64,000 nucleotides of DNA from Paraescarpia echinospica (Eukaryota > Annelida > Polychaeta > Sabellida > Siboglinidae): positions 9,712,302 to 9,776,301 of the forward strand of contig CM034543.1 in the NCBI GenBank assembly GCA_020002185.1, written 5' to 3'. The notes under the pieces are model-generated. The model ran no database searches, had not been told where the DNA came from, and saw nothing but the letters and a program-made list of their open reading frames with translations. Shown in pieces: positions 43,396 through 56,869 of the stretch (within the stretch, counting starts at the first letter, position 1; every line of letters begins with the position of its first letter). The position numbers and the translations under genes were made by a program.

Positions 43396-45226
43396 TTAAA
43401 AATACGGTCGCGCGTTTATGTATAGTCACCTACTCGGTTTCTGCCCTACCTGAGTTTCTGCCTCATTACGATTATATAGCTGGATCTCATACACGCATCT
43501 TTAGTCAGATATATTGGTCACAATGAGCAACGGACGTCGAAACACTTGCAACAAAGTTATTTGTCTCAAATTAAAATGAGGCAAACAGGTTTTTGACAGA
43601 TATTTTGATAGCGAACGCAGACCATTTGACTACACTGTCTGCAGAGCACCATATCGGTGACGGTGATGTAAACAACCGTAATATTAAAATTTATCGGACG
43701 AAAATTGTAAGCAACTATTCCCAATAATCACCACAGAAAAGTTAACGAACAGCCCGTGGAGTTTATACAGTGAATGCGTTGCGATTTGTCGCACAGTGAT
43801 GATTTTGAACATGATGATGCAACAACCAAGAGCTTCCGTTTCGCGCGTGAAGTGATTATCGTCTTACGAATATTGTAAGTATTTTACTAAAAACAATTTA
43901 TTTGATGCTTCGTTTGCATGCCATTGATGAAATGTGTGGTTCTGATTAATACTATTGACACGTTGCTGAACGATTAAAAAAGTGTTGGTGAAAACTGCAT
44001 ATTATGCTTGCGTAAGGCAGAAACCGAGTTGTCCAGTATACCACCTCGTTTTGGCAAGTCTCGTCTTTGTTCTCGACTACTCACTTTAATTCGGTGAACA
44101 CAGCGAGAAGTGAAAATGAGGCAACCTAAAAGGCGGAACGGGACTCTGTAAAAAAAACCGGAACGTCATGGGACGAATAGCAGAAATGCCAGAATGTTGC
44201 GGAACGTTGTCCAGTCGTCGCAGCAGACTGATACTTCACGCGTAGTTAAATTGACATGTAATAAAACTTGTCCATCAATATGAAGGCATAATATCTAGAT
44301 TAAGGTATATTTTTATGTGATGGAACGTATAACTTGTAGGAGTTCTCAGTATGTTTCATATTTGCTATACATGTTGTAATTTATCTACAGCTAAATGCTG
44401 AATATTGAAATGTGTTTTTCTCACTTATTGAATGTAATGAGTAACTCCGGCACATGTTTGTCCTCATTTCGTATGCATTTCTTTTTGCATAATGTTTTTC
44501 TTTGTAGCTTTTTGTGCGGCTTTAAACATATACTATTGTCCCAATAATATACATGATTGAATTTGTTCTCAGTGCATGCATGCATATATATCTTTGACAG
44601 TAATTAAGAGTGTCGATGACTGGAATAGTGACATATCTTTTTATGACCACACTCTACTCTGAGGAGCATATTGAGGAAGATGAGTGTGCGATTCATTCAA
44701 TAGTTGTGTGGTTCTTCTGCAGCTTATTATATATTTACATTACAGTTGTAATGAAAATAGCATGTACAATTACGTTGTATGGTGATTTTTTTATCCTGAT
44801 ATTCTGTTTCACAATAAACTGTTGGTGTAGAGCGGGACATTTAAAATATAAACATGTGACAGTTATCCCCGTTATTACTATTGATGAATACTCCATAACA
44901 AAGCTGGTTTTTTTTTATTCACAACATGTAATGATTGGTATAATATTAAGCCATGTTTCCGTGATACTTCAAACATTCAATGGTGCATAATGTTTCAGTT
45001 TTAATTACACTATTTCAGCACCATAAAACCATAAAACAGCAGTGTTGCAGTCCAGGCTTGATGAATTTGTGGTCTCCATGTACAACTCAGGCAGATTTCT
45101 GTATAATCATTTCTCCTGTTTCGCTGCTTATAATAAAACATCGATTTTCGATACTGCAGACAATGCCTTGTTATTCTTGCTGCATACTTCTGTTACTATG
45201 TAATCGTAATATATATGTATATGTAT

Positions 45227-45276
<50 letters not shown>

Positions 45277-45890
45277 TATTATCAGTGTGATGGTGTCTAT
45301 TACTGGCAGGGCATTATTGTTATTTTTAAATGCATGGTGTTTAATATTTGTGTTCTATATAGACACAATTATTTGTATCAGTAATACCTTTCTAGCTAAC
45401 TTCATGTAGTCCACGTACCATAGAAATGCAAAATTAAAACGACATTGTGTAATTACATTTCTGTAATACTTCATTGTAACAGCTCTGTCAAGCAAATTAA
45501 ACCAAAGATAGTGTGCCTTATTTGTTTTAGGAATGTGAATAAGCGAACCCTTGTACCACTACACAATTCAATGTCATAAACTTAACATTGTTTTCTTCTC
45601 CCATTATGACCTCAGTTAGCTTATACTGTGTTTTAAAATATATTTTAAAATATGGCATATGTCGCTAACAGCTGTCTAAATTGTCATTACATATCAGGCA
45701 TATAGGAAAATTAACAGCATAATAAATGTAGTACAGTATTATGATATCAAACTCTATTACTTTTTATTCAATGTAACATATAAATTATAGGTACTACTTA
45801 TGACTAAAAAATAGATAAGCGACTTTATCTTTGATATTACTCACCTTGTGTCTCTGCCCAAGCAAACACCTATAATATTCTATGATATAT
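43396..45890. other. AT-rich host-like DNA with a TA microsatellite
   Basis: (TA)n with ATATGTA interruptions at 45204-45270. Frames such as 44610-44990 are AT-rich and lack supporting features, so no gene is called. Confidence 0.4.
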
Positions 45891-45894
45891 CAAG

Positions 45895-46305
45895 GTATGT
45901 ATATATATATATATATATATTGGTGTACCATGATACACCCATACAATTTTATCATTGAAATAATATGATATATCATAGTTTACCATTGGTGTAGCCTGGT
46001 ATATCATGACATATCATGGAATATCATGGTATACCACGATATACCCATGATCTGCCATAATATACCATGATATATCATGGTTTGCCACTGGTGTAGCATG
46101 GTATATCATGATATATCCATGATCTGCCATAATATATCATGCTATACAATGATCATGGTTTGCTGTTGGTGTAGCATGGATTATCATGTAATATCATGGT
46201 ATACCATGATATACCATGGTATACCATGCTACACCAATGTTAAACCATGATATATCATGATATATCATAATATACCATGATATATCATGGCATACCATGG
46301 TATTT
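45895..46305. repeat. Imperfect palindromic repeat of CATGATATACCATGG words
   Basis: Many short variants of ATGATATATCATGG and CCATGGTATACCATG, each close to its own reverse complement, after a (TA)n run. A secondary-structure-prone satellite. Confidence 0.8.
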
Positions 46306-48430
46306 TTTCATAAAGGAAGGCATCTTTGTGCTCAGTATATACATATTCCAACAAAGTTGTGCAAACAAACTACTCGGAAAGTTTATTTGAGTGAAGTACT
46401 TACAAATGTAAACCACCGAGGTTCACATGTCATAAAAGACGCCTATTACCCAAAACCGTGTATATTAACGGGTTATCAATAACGTGGGCTAGACAGTGAT
46501 ATATTTGCATAAAAATTGGATATACTTAACAAAATAACACAATATGAGAAACGTTCTTGCGATTAATAGAAACATTCTTTTGTGTCATTCTAGAAATGAC
46601 TGTTTAATTACTTCCATAGCATGCTAGCAACAAGTACAATATAATATTTGGAATAAAAACAATTTACCATACTATTATGATATTATAATCATTTAAAGGT
46701 GATGATGAAAGAGGATGCTTCCTAGAGAAGTCGAGATGGTGTTCGATTGAAAAGATATGCCAGGGTTTAAAGTGTAAAGGTCTTTGAGCAGTCCTTAGGA
46801 CAGAATACTGCGCTACATGACAACTTACCTTTTACGTTTTTATTGACCCTGTTAGCGTTGTAACAAGGGTTAGGTTTAGGGCAAGATAAACCTCACCACA
46901 AACAAGTACCAGTGGTCAAGTGGAAATCACTCCTCAACACGATCAATCATGATTACAACACTTACACATAGAGTCTTGTTGTTTGTTATATTCCCGTCTA
47001 TATTCAAGAGTAAAGGTTAAAACACACTTCGGATGTGCCATTTTAAGTTTTTTTTTAATCTTCGGGGGAGCATGCCTCCGGACCCCTCTTGTAATGCGGC
47101 GCTCTCGTAACCCAACCCTACCACCTCGTCCACGTTGCCCACGGGAACTGCTGTTTCATTTCAACAGATTGTGTACGTCAGTCTTTTATAATATACACAG
47201 TTTTATGAAAATAACAAAATCACAATGGTATGGGTCCACCTAGTTTTTTTTCATTTTACCCTTAACTGTACTTTGTTTCTAACATTGCAAGTTGTGAGTA
47301 TTTTAAAAATAATTGATTTCTGGATGAGGCGGCTCTAACGATACAGTGTGTCAGGGTTTGTTTGCGTAGAATGCTGCGTCTATTTACAAACTCTGTTTCA
47401 GTTGATATTTTCAAAGAGCGCACACTCAATACAACACCTCAGTTATATAGACATATTATTGGACAATCGAATTGAGCATAAGACGAGATTGGGGTGCTTG
47501 CAGACACTCTCTATTACTGAAAATAATACTATCTAGAATATCATAGCTTGTTATAATTGTCTATAATTATGTAGGAAACCAAAGTCTACATCTTGTAAAT
47601 GAGTACTCTGTGCCTCTCATCTTGCGCTACGTCACGAATGATGTGAAACTATTTACTGGCGTCAATGCTTCACATTTTCATGACATGTCTTGTAGCTAGT
47701 GTTTGTGGACGAGGCCAGAGTAAATAAAATGGTGACTATTAGTAAATCATAACATTAGTATAATCGCGTATCATTTTTTTTCGCATGTCTATAGACAATC
47801 CGTCAAGGCTGCATCGTCCGATAATAGATAAGCAACCCCAACCAATGTATAGATGTACGTATGCTCGGCAGGTACTTACGTACGTACGTACGTATTTATG
47901 TATGTATGCATATTTGGGTGTGTACGTCAATGATTTCCTACAACACGCTTTGCATCTCTGGAACCAAACATTCAATGCGTTTCATTAAGAGAATTGTAAA
48001 CATATAATTTACAATTATTATAAACAAAGTGTAATATTCTAGTTGCATAATACTAGTCAAACTCAACGTAATATTTACATTATTGTAATCTTACTCTACT
48101 TAGGTGTAACGGGACACCGTACGCAATTATAGTATATTTCCTCATTACGATAACCATTATGTTTATTACTTTGACAACAGAGGTCTGGGTCAAAATAGTT
48201 TAATATGTTTTTATTATTTTGACTTACTTTTTTTTAATCCTCATTATACGTCGCCGGCATAGTGTTTTCCACGCTTATTTTTTAATCACTCGTAAAATGA
48301 CTGAACATAATCCCACACCTCAGAGAAGACGTTTTGTTTTCTATTGGGGTTCGCTTTGGCCACCTGCTCCGATGGCGTGCCTTCACTACTGCAATTCAAA
48401 GTGATCACACACACTACCTGACTCAAGGGT
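46306..48430. other. AT-rich host-like DNA, no gene seen
   Basis: A (TACG)n microsatellite at 47876-47893 is the only distinct feature. Confidence 0.4.
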
Positions 48431-50160
48431 GCCATAAGAGTAGTTATGGTGTTCTCCACGATACGGGTCATGACCCGAGATCAAAGGGTTTTTCGTTTTT
48501 TATAAGTATAATTTTTGCGTTTTTTATCAGTCATGAGTAAATTCTGAGTCGAATGGAATGTTACTTATAAAAAACTTGGAATGTTACTTATAAAAAACTT
48601 GATTGACAGGTCCACGGAAGAGAGTGTGCCGACATATAGTGACTAATTAGGTAATTAATTAGGTACTAATTAGCAACAAGTGAGTAGTGCATTCACTGGA
48701 GGGCAGCACTAGCAATAAGTAAAAATAGTAATTCCCATTAGTTAATTAATTAGTCACGTGTGCGTACTAATTAGTGACGTCAATAATTAGACCACTCAGA
48801 AGTGTTCACGAACGTGTGCTGACATCTAGTGAGTACTAATTAATTATTAACTAATTAGCAACTAATTAGTGAATAGTTTATTCACTGGAGGGCAGCACTA
48901 TTGATTAGTGATTATTGATTGATTATCGTCCACTAGACCACCCAGAAGTGTTCACGAACGTGTGCTGACATCTAGTGAGTACTAATTAATTAGTCAATAA
49001 TTAGCACCTTATTAGTGAATAGTTTATTCACTGGAGGGCAGCACTATTGATTAGTGATTATTCATTGATTATTGATTGATTATCTATTATGATCGATCGT
49101 TGATTGATTATCGATTATTGATTATCGATTATTGATTGATTATCGATTATTGATTGATCATCGATTAAAGCAGTGGTGTTAATTAATTAGTCACTTGTGC
49201 GTAAGGTTATATCATGGTTAAGCATGTGTGCTGACCTCTAGTGACTGAAATGAAATAAAGTACACAGTGGCGCTTCTAGTGAAGAAAGCAGACACTTATG
49301 TGTAAGGTTATATAGTGGTTTCGTGTGAGTCGATGTAGTCAGTAGCGTCCGTTTCTAGATATGGAGCCTATATAGGAGCAAACATAAAATTAATCGATAA
49401 TTGTAGTGCTGACATCTAGTGACTATAATATAATCAATAATCGATGACTATATATATACATAGCGTATGGTTATGTGCGTGGCTATGACGTATGCGTGGT
49501 TAAATGTGTGGTTATGAGGTATGCTTGTTTATATGTGTGGTTATGAGGTATGCGTGTTTATATGTGTGGTTATGAGGTAGTGACGTTTGCAATGAAATAA
49601 ATACACTGTATTGCGAATATTTGTATTTATTGTAGGTTCCTGTGCAAGCTATATGAAGTTTACAACTTCAGCTTACTAATAATGCCACCAAAAGAATGTA
49701 CTTATGTGTAAGGTTATATAGTGGTTACGTGTGAGGTGATGTAGTCAGTAGCGTCCAAAAACAGCCTACTGATAAAAAAACGGTTGATTGACAAGTCCAC
49801 GGAAGAGAGTGTGCCGACATCTAGTGACTAATTAGGTAATTAATTTGGTATTAATGAGCAACAAGTGAGTAGTGCATTCACTGGAGGGCAGCACTAGCAA
49901 TAAGTAAAAATAGTAATTACCAACTAATTAGTACCAATTAGGTATACGGCGCTATGTGTGAAGTAGGAAAGCGTCATATGTAGTGAAATAGGGTACGCGT
50001 GCACTTAGATTACATTACTCGGCTGCTGCTGTGGTGGCTGGCGGCGCGAGAGATCAGCGAGGTTATCGGGCGGCCTAGTTAGGCTGGCTGGCGGTGGTAT
50101 TCGCTGTCAGAATAAGCTGGTCGTATGCAAGGATGTTATTGGCGCTTTGTGAAGCTGCAA
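48431..50160 (-). repeat. Right inverted terminal region, internally duplicated
   Basis: Reverse-complement relative of 33206-33767. It contains two copies of the GATTGACAGGTCCACGGAAGAG block (48600 and 49788), a ~146-bp tandem unit (48805 and 48955), and a GATTATTGATTATCG run at 49060-49165. Each unit carries CACTGGAGGGCAGCACT and GTGCTGACATCTAGTG. Either this is the end of an element that continues towards D, or the two regions are the termini of a single 15-17 kb insertion. Confidence 0.65.
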
Positions 50161-50569
50161 TGAATTTGTTTGAGCGTTAATCGGGCGCAATGCGGTTTAA
50201 TGATCAAGTTGACTGGTTCTGAGCGGAGCATTTTTATGACGCTGGATTATTAGTGTGTGGAAACAGTTCTGCGCGGCGCATTTAATAACGCTGCTGGATT
50301 ATTGTGTAGCGGTGGTAACAGCTGTTACTTGTATTTGGAATATGCTGTGCAAGGATTGAACATAAGAAAGGAAACGGTGAGATAATATATTTTTTATTGT
50401 TGGTCGTTCCTTCGCCACTGTGCTGGGACGGGCCCGAAGCCGTGTCGTTCATGTGCATCACTAGTGACGATGAAGCTGTGGCATAAAGTGCCGATTATTT
50501 TGCCTGTGAAATAAAGCCTTACATGTATGTAGTATGCTTGCGATGATGCTTAATAAAACGTACGAACAA

Positions 50570-50990
50570 AAACAAAACCCGCCTCTTTCGGCCTCTGCGC
50601 CATCCCAGTACAAACAAACAAACAAACTGACGGTGCAAATAACGGTAGTCGACATCAACAGCGCTGTCACCTGACGACGGGCGGAAAAACGGTAAGACAG
50701 CCTCTGCGCCATTCCAGTGCAAACAAACAAACATACGAAAAACTGCGCATGAGAGAAAAACAAACCACTGTAGAGTGAAACGTAGCGCCAAAACAATCCG
50801 CTGCCATCCAGAAAGCGAGAGGCGGTAGCATGACCGTACGAAAATCCCAGTGAGCCCCAGTTTAATGGCGGCTTATCTGCGCTATCCCAGTGCAAACAAA
50901 CAAACAAACCGCTGCTAACGGTAGTCGACATCGACAGCGCTGCCACCTGACGGCCTCTGCGCCATCCCAGTGCAAACAAACAAACCGCTG
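50570..50990. repeat. Degenerate repeats with CCCAGTGCAAACAAACAAAC
   Basis: Four units near 50595, 50705, 50880 and 50960 share GCCTCTGCGCCAT(C/T)CCAGT and CAAACAAACAAAC plus GGTAGTCGACATC. The 186-codon minus-strand frame (50461-51021) follows these repeats and is not called a gene. Confidence 0.65.
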
Positions 50991-51018
50991 CCACAATAAT
51001 CAATAATCGATAATCAAT

Positions 51019-51270
51019 CAAGAGTGGTTATGAGGTAGTAACGTTTGCAATGAAATAAATACACTGTATTGCGAATATTTGTATATATTTTAGGTTCCTG
51101 TGCAAGCTATATGAAGTTTACAACTTCAGCTTAATAACAATGCCACTAAAAGAATGTACTTATGTGTAAGGTTATATAGTGGTTACGTGTGAGGTGATGT
51201 AGTTAGTAGCGTCCGAAATAAAGTACACAGTGGCGTTAGCGTCGCGTAAACAATCGCGCAGGGCTCTCAT
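51019..51270 (+). repeat. Spacer module of the higher-order array, unit 1
   Basis: About 250 bp beginning GAGGTAGTAACGTTTGCAATG and ending GCGTCGCGTAAACAATCGCG. Further copies are at 52860-53120 and 54800-55070, an inverted copy is at 59705-59985, and a partial one is at 49560-49765. The copies separate minisatellite blocks into ~1.9 kb higher-order units. Confidence 0.8.
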
Positions 51271-54200
51271 GCCAGACGTGGTAGTGTAATGCTTAGTGCT
51301 GTCGTACAAGAGGTGGTCGTGTAGTGTTTTGAGCAGTGAACTCTCATACCAGAGGCGGGAGTGTAGTTGTTAGAGCAGTGGGCTCTGTTACCAGAGGTGG
51401 TAGTGTAGTGGTTAGAGCAGTGAATTCTCATACCAGAGGTGGTAGTGTAGAGCTTAGGGCAGTACATTCTCGAACAAGAGGTGGTAGTGTAGTGGTTAGA
51501 ACAGTGGCCTCTTATACTAGAGGTGATAGTGTAGTGTTTAGAGCTCTTATACAGAGGTGGTAGTTTAGCGGATAGGGCAGAAGACTCTCATACAGATGTG
51601 GTCGTGTAGTGTTTGAGCAGTGCACTCTGATACCAGATGTGGTAATGTAGTGGTTAGAGAAGCGGACTCTCATTTGAAGAGGTGATAGTGTAGTGGCTAG
51701 GGCAGTGGACTCTCTAATGGTTAGTGCAGAAGACTCTCGTATCAGAGGTGGTAGTGTAGTGGTTAGAGCAGCACACTCTCAAATAGAGGTGGTAGTGTAG
51801 TGGTTAGAGCAGCTGACTCTCATTTGAAGAGGTGGTAGTGTACTGGCTAGGGCAGTGGACTATGATACAGTGGTGGTCGTGTAGTGTTTGAGCAGTGGAC
51901 GCAATATATACTGGCCATTAACCTGCAATGTGTACTGCCCACTAACCTGCAAGGTATACTGCTAATACTGAGGTGGTCGTGTAGTGTTCGAGCAGTGAAC
52001 TGTCATAACAGAGGCGGGAGTGTAGTGGTTAGAGCAGTGGGCTCTCTTACCAGAGGTGGTATTGTAGTGGTTAGAGCAGTGAATTCTCATACCAGAGGTG
52101 GTAGTGTAGTGCTTAGGGCAGTGAACTCTCGTACAAGAGGTGGTAGTGTAGTGGTTAGAGCAGTGGCCTCTTATACCAGAGGTGATAGTGTAGTGGTTAG
52201 TGCTCTCATACTGAGGTGGTAGTTTAGCGGTTAGGGCAGAAGACTCTCGTACCAGAGGTGGTAGTGTAGTGGCTAGGGTAGTGGACAAGTAGGTGGTAGT
52301 GTAGTGCTTAGGGCAGTGGACTCTCGTACAAGAGGTGGTAGTGTAGTGGTTAGAGCAGTGGCCTCTTATACCAGAGGTGATAGTGTAGTGGTTTGCGCTC
52401 TTATACAGAGGTGGTAGTTTGGCGGTTAGGGCAGAAGACTCTCGTACCAGAGGTAGTAGTGTAGTGGCTAGGGCAGTGGACTCTCATACAGTGGTGGTCG
52501 TGTAGTGTTTGTGCAGTGGACTCAAGGTATACTGCCCATTAACCTGCAATGTGTACTGCCCACTAACCTGCAAGGTATACTGCTAACTAACCCGCAAGGT
52601 ATGCAAGGTGACCGTGGAAGAACGGTGCTGGATGGGACGTTGTTAGGCGTGGTTCAGGGGCCCCCACCCCCACAGCGGACTCTGATACCAGAGGCGGGAG
52701 TGTAGTGATTAGAGCAGTGGGCTCTCTTACCAGAGGTGGTAGTGTAGTTGTTAGGGCTCTCATACCAGATGTGGTAGTGTAGTGCTTAGGGCAGTGGACT
52801 CTCTAGTGACTATAATATAATCAATAATCGATGACTGTATATAGCGTATGGTTGTGTGCGTGGTTATGACGTATGCGTGGTTATATGTGTGGTTATGAGG
52901 TAGTGACGTTTGCAATGAAATAAATACACTGTATCGCGAATATTTGTATTTATTGTAGGTTCCTGTGCAAGCTATATGAAGTTTACAACTTCAGCTTAAT
53001 ATCAATGCCACTAAAAGAATGTACTTATGTGTAAGGTTATATAGTGGTTACGTGTGAGGTGATGTAGTCAGTAGCGTCCGAAATAAAGTACACAGTGGCA
53101 CTAGCGTCGCGTAAACAATCGCGCAGGGCTCCCATACCAGACGTGGTAGTGTAGTGGTTAGTGCTGTCGTACAAGAGGTGGTCGTGTAGTGTTTTGAGCA
53201 GTGAACTCTCGTACCAGAGGCGGGAGTGTAGTGGTTAGAGCAGTGGGCTCTGTTACCAGAGGTGGTAGTGTAGTGGTTAGAGCAGTGAATTCTCATACCA
53301 GAGGTGGTAGTGTAGAGCTTAGGGCAGTAAATTCTCGAACAAGAGGTGGTAGTGTAGTGGTTAGAATAGTGGTCTCTTATACTAGAGGTGATAGTGTAGT
53401 GGTTAGAGCTCTCATACAGAGGTGGTAATTTAGCGATTAGGGCAGAAGACTCTCATACAGATGTGGTCGTGTAGTGTTTGAGCAGTGCACTCTGATACCA
53501 GATGTGGTAATGTAGTGATTAGAGAAGCGGACTCTCATTTGAAGAGGTGATAGTGTAGTGGCTAGGGCAGTGGACTCTGTTACCAGAGGTGGTAGTGTAG
53601 TGGTTAGAGCAGTGAATTGTCATACCAGAGGTGGTAGTGTAGTGCTTAGGGCAGTGAATTCTCGTACAAGAGGTGGTAGTGTATTGGTAAGAGCAGTGGC
53701 CTCTTATACCAGAGGTGATAGTGTAGTGGTTAGTGCTCTCATACAGAGGTGGTAGTTTAGCGGTTAGAGCAGAAGACTCTCGTATCAGAGGTGGTAGTGT
53801 AGTGGTTAGAGCAATGCACTCTCAAATAGAGGTGGTAGTGTAGTGGTTAGAGCAGCGGACTCTCATACAGTGGTGGTCGTGTAGTGTTTGAGCAATGGAT
53901 GCAAGGTATACTGCCCATTAACCTGCAATGTGTACTGCCCACTAACTTGCAAGGTATACTGCTAATACTGAGGTGGTCGTGTAGTGTTTGAGCAGTGAAC
54001 TCTCATACCAGAGGCGGGAGTGTAGTGGTTAGAGCAGTGGGCTCTTTTACCAGAGGTGGTAGTGTAGTGGTTAGAGCAGTGAACTCTCATACCAGAGGCG
54101 GTAGTGTAGTGCTTAGGGCAGTGGACTCTCGTACATGAGGTGGTAGTGTAGTGGTTAGAGCAGTGGCCTCTTATACCAGAGGAGATAGTGTAGTGGTTAG

Positions 54201-56683
54201 TGCTCTCATACTGAGGTCGTAGTTTAGCGGTTAGGGCAGACGACTCTCGCACCAGAGGTGGTAGAGTAGTGGCTAGGGTAGTGGACAAGAATGTGGTAGT
54301 GTAGTGCTTAGGGCAGTGGACTCTCGTACAAGAGGTGGTAGTGTAGCGGTTAGAGCAGTGGCCTCTTCTACCAGAGATAATAGTGTAGTGGTTAGTGCTC
54401 TTATACAGAGGTGGTAGTTTGGCGGTTAGGGCAGAAGACTCTCGTACCAGAGGTGGTCGTGTATTGTTTGAGCAGTGGACGCAAGGTATACTGCCCATTA
54501 ACCTGCAATGTGTACTGCCCACTAACCTGCAAGGTATGCAAGGTGACCGTGGAAGAACGGTGCTGGATGGGAGGTTGTTAGGCGTGGTTCAGGGGCCCCC
54601 ACCCCTACAGCGGACTCTGATACCAGAGGCGGGAGTGTAGTGATTAGAGCAGTGGGCTCTCTTACCAGAGGTGTTAGTGTAGTTGTTAGGGCTCTCATAC
54701 CAGATGTGGTAGTGTAGTGCTTAGGGCAGTGGACTCTCTAGTGACTATAATATAATCAATAATCGATGACTGTATATAGCGTATGGTTGTGTGCGTGGTT
54801 ATGACGTATGCGTGGTTATATGTGTGGTTATGAGGTAGTGACGTTTGCAATGAAATAAACACACTGTATTGCAAATATTTGTATTTATTGTAGGTTCCTG
54901 TGCAAGCTATATGAAGTTTACAACTTCAGCTTAATAACAATGCCACTAAAAGAATGTACTTATATGTAAGGTTATATAGTGGTTACGTGTGAGGTGATGT
55001 AGTCAATAGCGTCCGAAATAAAGTACACAGTGGCGCTAGCGTCGCGTAAACAATCGCGCAGGGCTCCCATACCAGACGTGGTAGTGTAGTGCTTAGTGCT
55101 GTCGTACAAGAGGTGGTCGTGTAGTGTTTTTAGCAGTGAACTCTCATACCAGAGGCGGGAGTGTAGTGGTTAGAGCAGTGGGCTCTGTTACCAGAGGTGG
55201 TAGTGTAGTGGTTAGAGCAGTGAATTCTCATACCAGAGGTGGTAGTGTAGAGCTAAGGGCAGTAAATTCTCGAACAGGAGGTGGTAGTGTAGTGGTTAGA
55301 ACAGTGGCCTCTTATACTAGAGGTGATAGTGTAGTGGTTAGAGCTCTCATACAGAGGTGGTAGTTTAGCGGTTAGGGTAGAAGACTCTCATACAGATGTG
55401 GTCGTGTAGTGTTTGAGCAGTGCACTCTGATACCAGATGTGGTAGTGTAGTGGTTAGAGAAGCGGACTCTCATTTGAAGAGGTGGTGGTGTAGTGGCTAG
55501 GGCAGTGGACTCTCTAGTGTAGTGGCTAGGGCAGTGAACTTTCATACAGTGGTGGTCGTGTAGTGGTTAGAGCAATGAATTAACATACCAGAGGTGGTAG
55601 TGTAGTGCTTAGGGCAGTGGACTCTCGGACAAGAGGTGGTAGTGTAGTGGTTAGAGCAGTGGCCTCTTATACCACAGGTGATAGTGTAGTGGTTAGTGCT
55701 CTTATACATAGGTGGTAGTTTAGCGGTTAGGGCAGAAGACTCTCGTATCAGAGGTGGTTATGTAGTGGTTAGAGCAATGCACTCTCAAATAGAGGTGGTA
55801 GTGCAGTGGTTAGAGCAGCGGACTCTCATTTGAAGAGATAGTAGTGTAGTGGCTATGGCAGTGGACTCTCATACAGTGGTGGTCGTGTAGTGTTTGAGCA
55901 GTGGATGCAAGGTGTACTGCCCATTAACCTGCAATGTGTACTGCCCACTAACCTGCAAGGTATACTGCTAACTAACCTGCAAGGTATGCAAGGTGACCGT
56001 GGAAGAACGGTGCTGTATGGGAGGTTGTTAGGCGTGGTTCAGGGGCCACCACCCCCACAGCGGACTCTGATACCAGAGGCGCGAGTGTAGTGGTTAGAGC
56101 AGTGGGCTCTCTTACCAGAGGTGGTAGTGTACAAGAGGTGGTGATGTAATGGTTAGAGCAGTGGCGTCTTATACCAGAGGTGGTAGTGTAGTGGTTAGTG
56201 CTCTCATACTGAGATGGTCGTGTAGTGTTTGAGCAGTGAACTCTCATACCAGAGACGGGAGTGTAGTGGTTAGAGCAGTGACATATCTTACCAGAGGTGG
56301 TAGTGTAGTGGTTAGAGCAGTGAATTTTCATACCAGAGGTGGTAGTGTAGTGCTTAGGGCAGTGAATTTTCGTACACAAGAGGTGGTAATGTAGTGGTTA
56401 GAGCAGTGGCCTCTTATACCAGAGGTGATAGTGTAGTGGTTGGTTCTCTCATACAGAGGTGGTAGTTTAGCGATTAATGCAGAAGAATCTCGTACCATAG
56501 GTGGTCGTGTAGTGGTTAGAGCAGTGAATTTTCATACCAGACGTGGTAGTGTTTAGGGCAATGAATTATCGTACAAGAGGTGGTGGCTTCTTATACCAGA
56601 GGTGATAGTGTAGTGGTTAGTGCTCTCATACAGAGGTGGTAGTTTAGCGGTTAGGGCAGAAGACTCTGATACAGTGGTGGTTT
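51271..56683 (+). repeat. 42-bp minisatellite resembling a tRNA 5' half, forward arm
   Basis: The unit is GGTGGTAGTGTAGTGGTTAG, AGCAGTG and a variable CTCTCATACCAGA part, 42 bp in most copies, with variants. GTAGTGTAGTGGTTA equals the D-arm region of eukaryotic tRNA-Val-type genes and contains an internal promoter A-box (TRGYNNARNNG). A CCAGA/TCTGG-like half stem follows, but there is no T-arm, B-box or acceptor stem. Because 42 is divisible by three, each frame shows a 14-residue repeat (RGGSVVVRAVNSHT); these frames are not evidence of protein coding. Three spacer modules and a GCCCATTAACCTGCAATG motif recur inside. Confidence 0.85.
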
Positions 56684-56790
56684 ATACGAGTATCGGCGCC
56701 GTAGAGACGCCGTCGTCGAGCACGCGACGTTTGGCGTAGAAGTAGCTCAACGCCGAGCGCTCCTGAATGTACGGCAACACATAGCACATA
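56684..56790 (-). pseudogene. polB: Polymerase C-terminal scrap at the palindrome centre
   Basis: About 100 bp matching the last ~30 codons of the polymerase (ALSYFYAKRRVLDDGV, then API and a changed end) at 24861-24965. It lies exactly where the minisatellite changes direction. It differs from A, B and C, so it comes from another element copy. Confidence 0.75.
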
Positions 56791-56869
56791 ATAGTGGTTA
56801 AGACATATGTATCACGTACCTTCCTGCGTTTTTGGGCCTAAACCACGCCTAACAACCTCCCATCCAGCA

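Noticed and set aside
44610..45276. 126- and 98-codon frames in AT-rich DNA
   Set aside because: Low-complexity, overlapping a TA microsatellite, no conserved motif or splice signal.
50461..51021. 186-codon minus-strand frame rich in Cys/Phe/Leu
   Set aside because: It tracks a degenerate CAAACAAAC-containing tandem repeat and has no gene-like flanks.
51336..55363. Frames encoding RGGSVVVRAVNSHT repeats, as a possible repeat protein
   Set aside because: The 42-bp unit is a multiple of three, so open frames appear in both directions; units vary by indels and there is no promoter or splice support.
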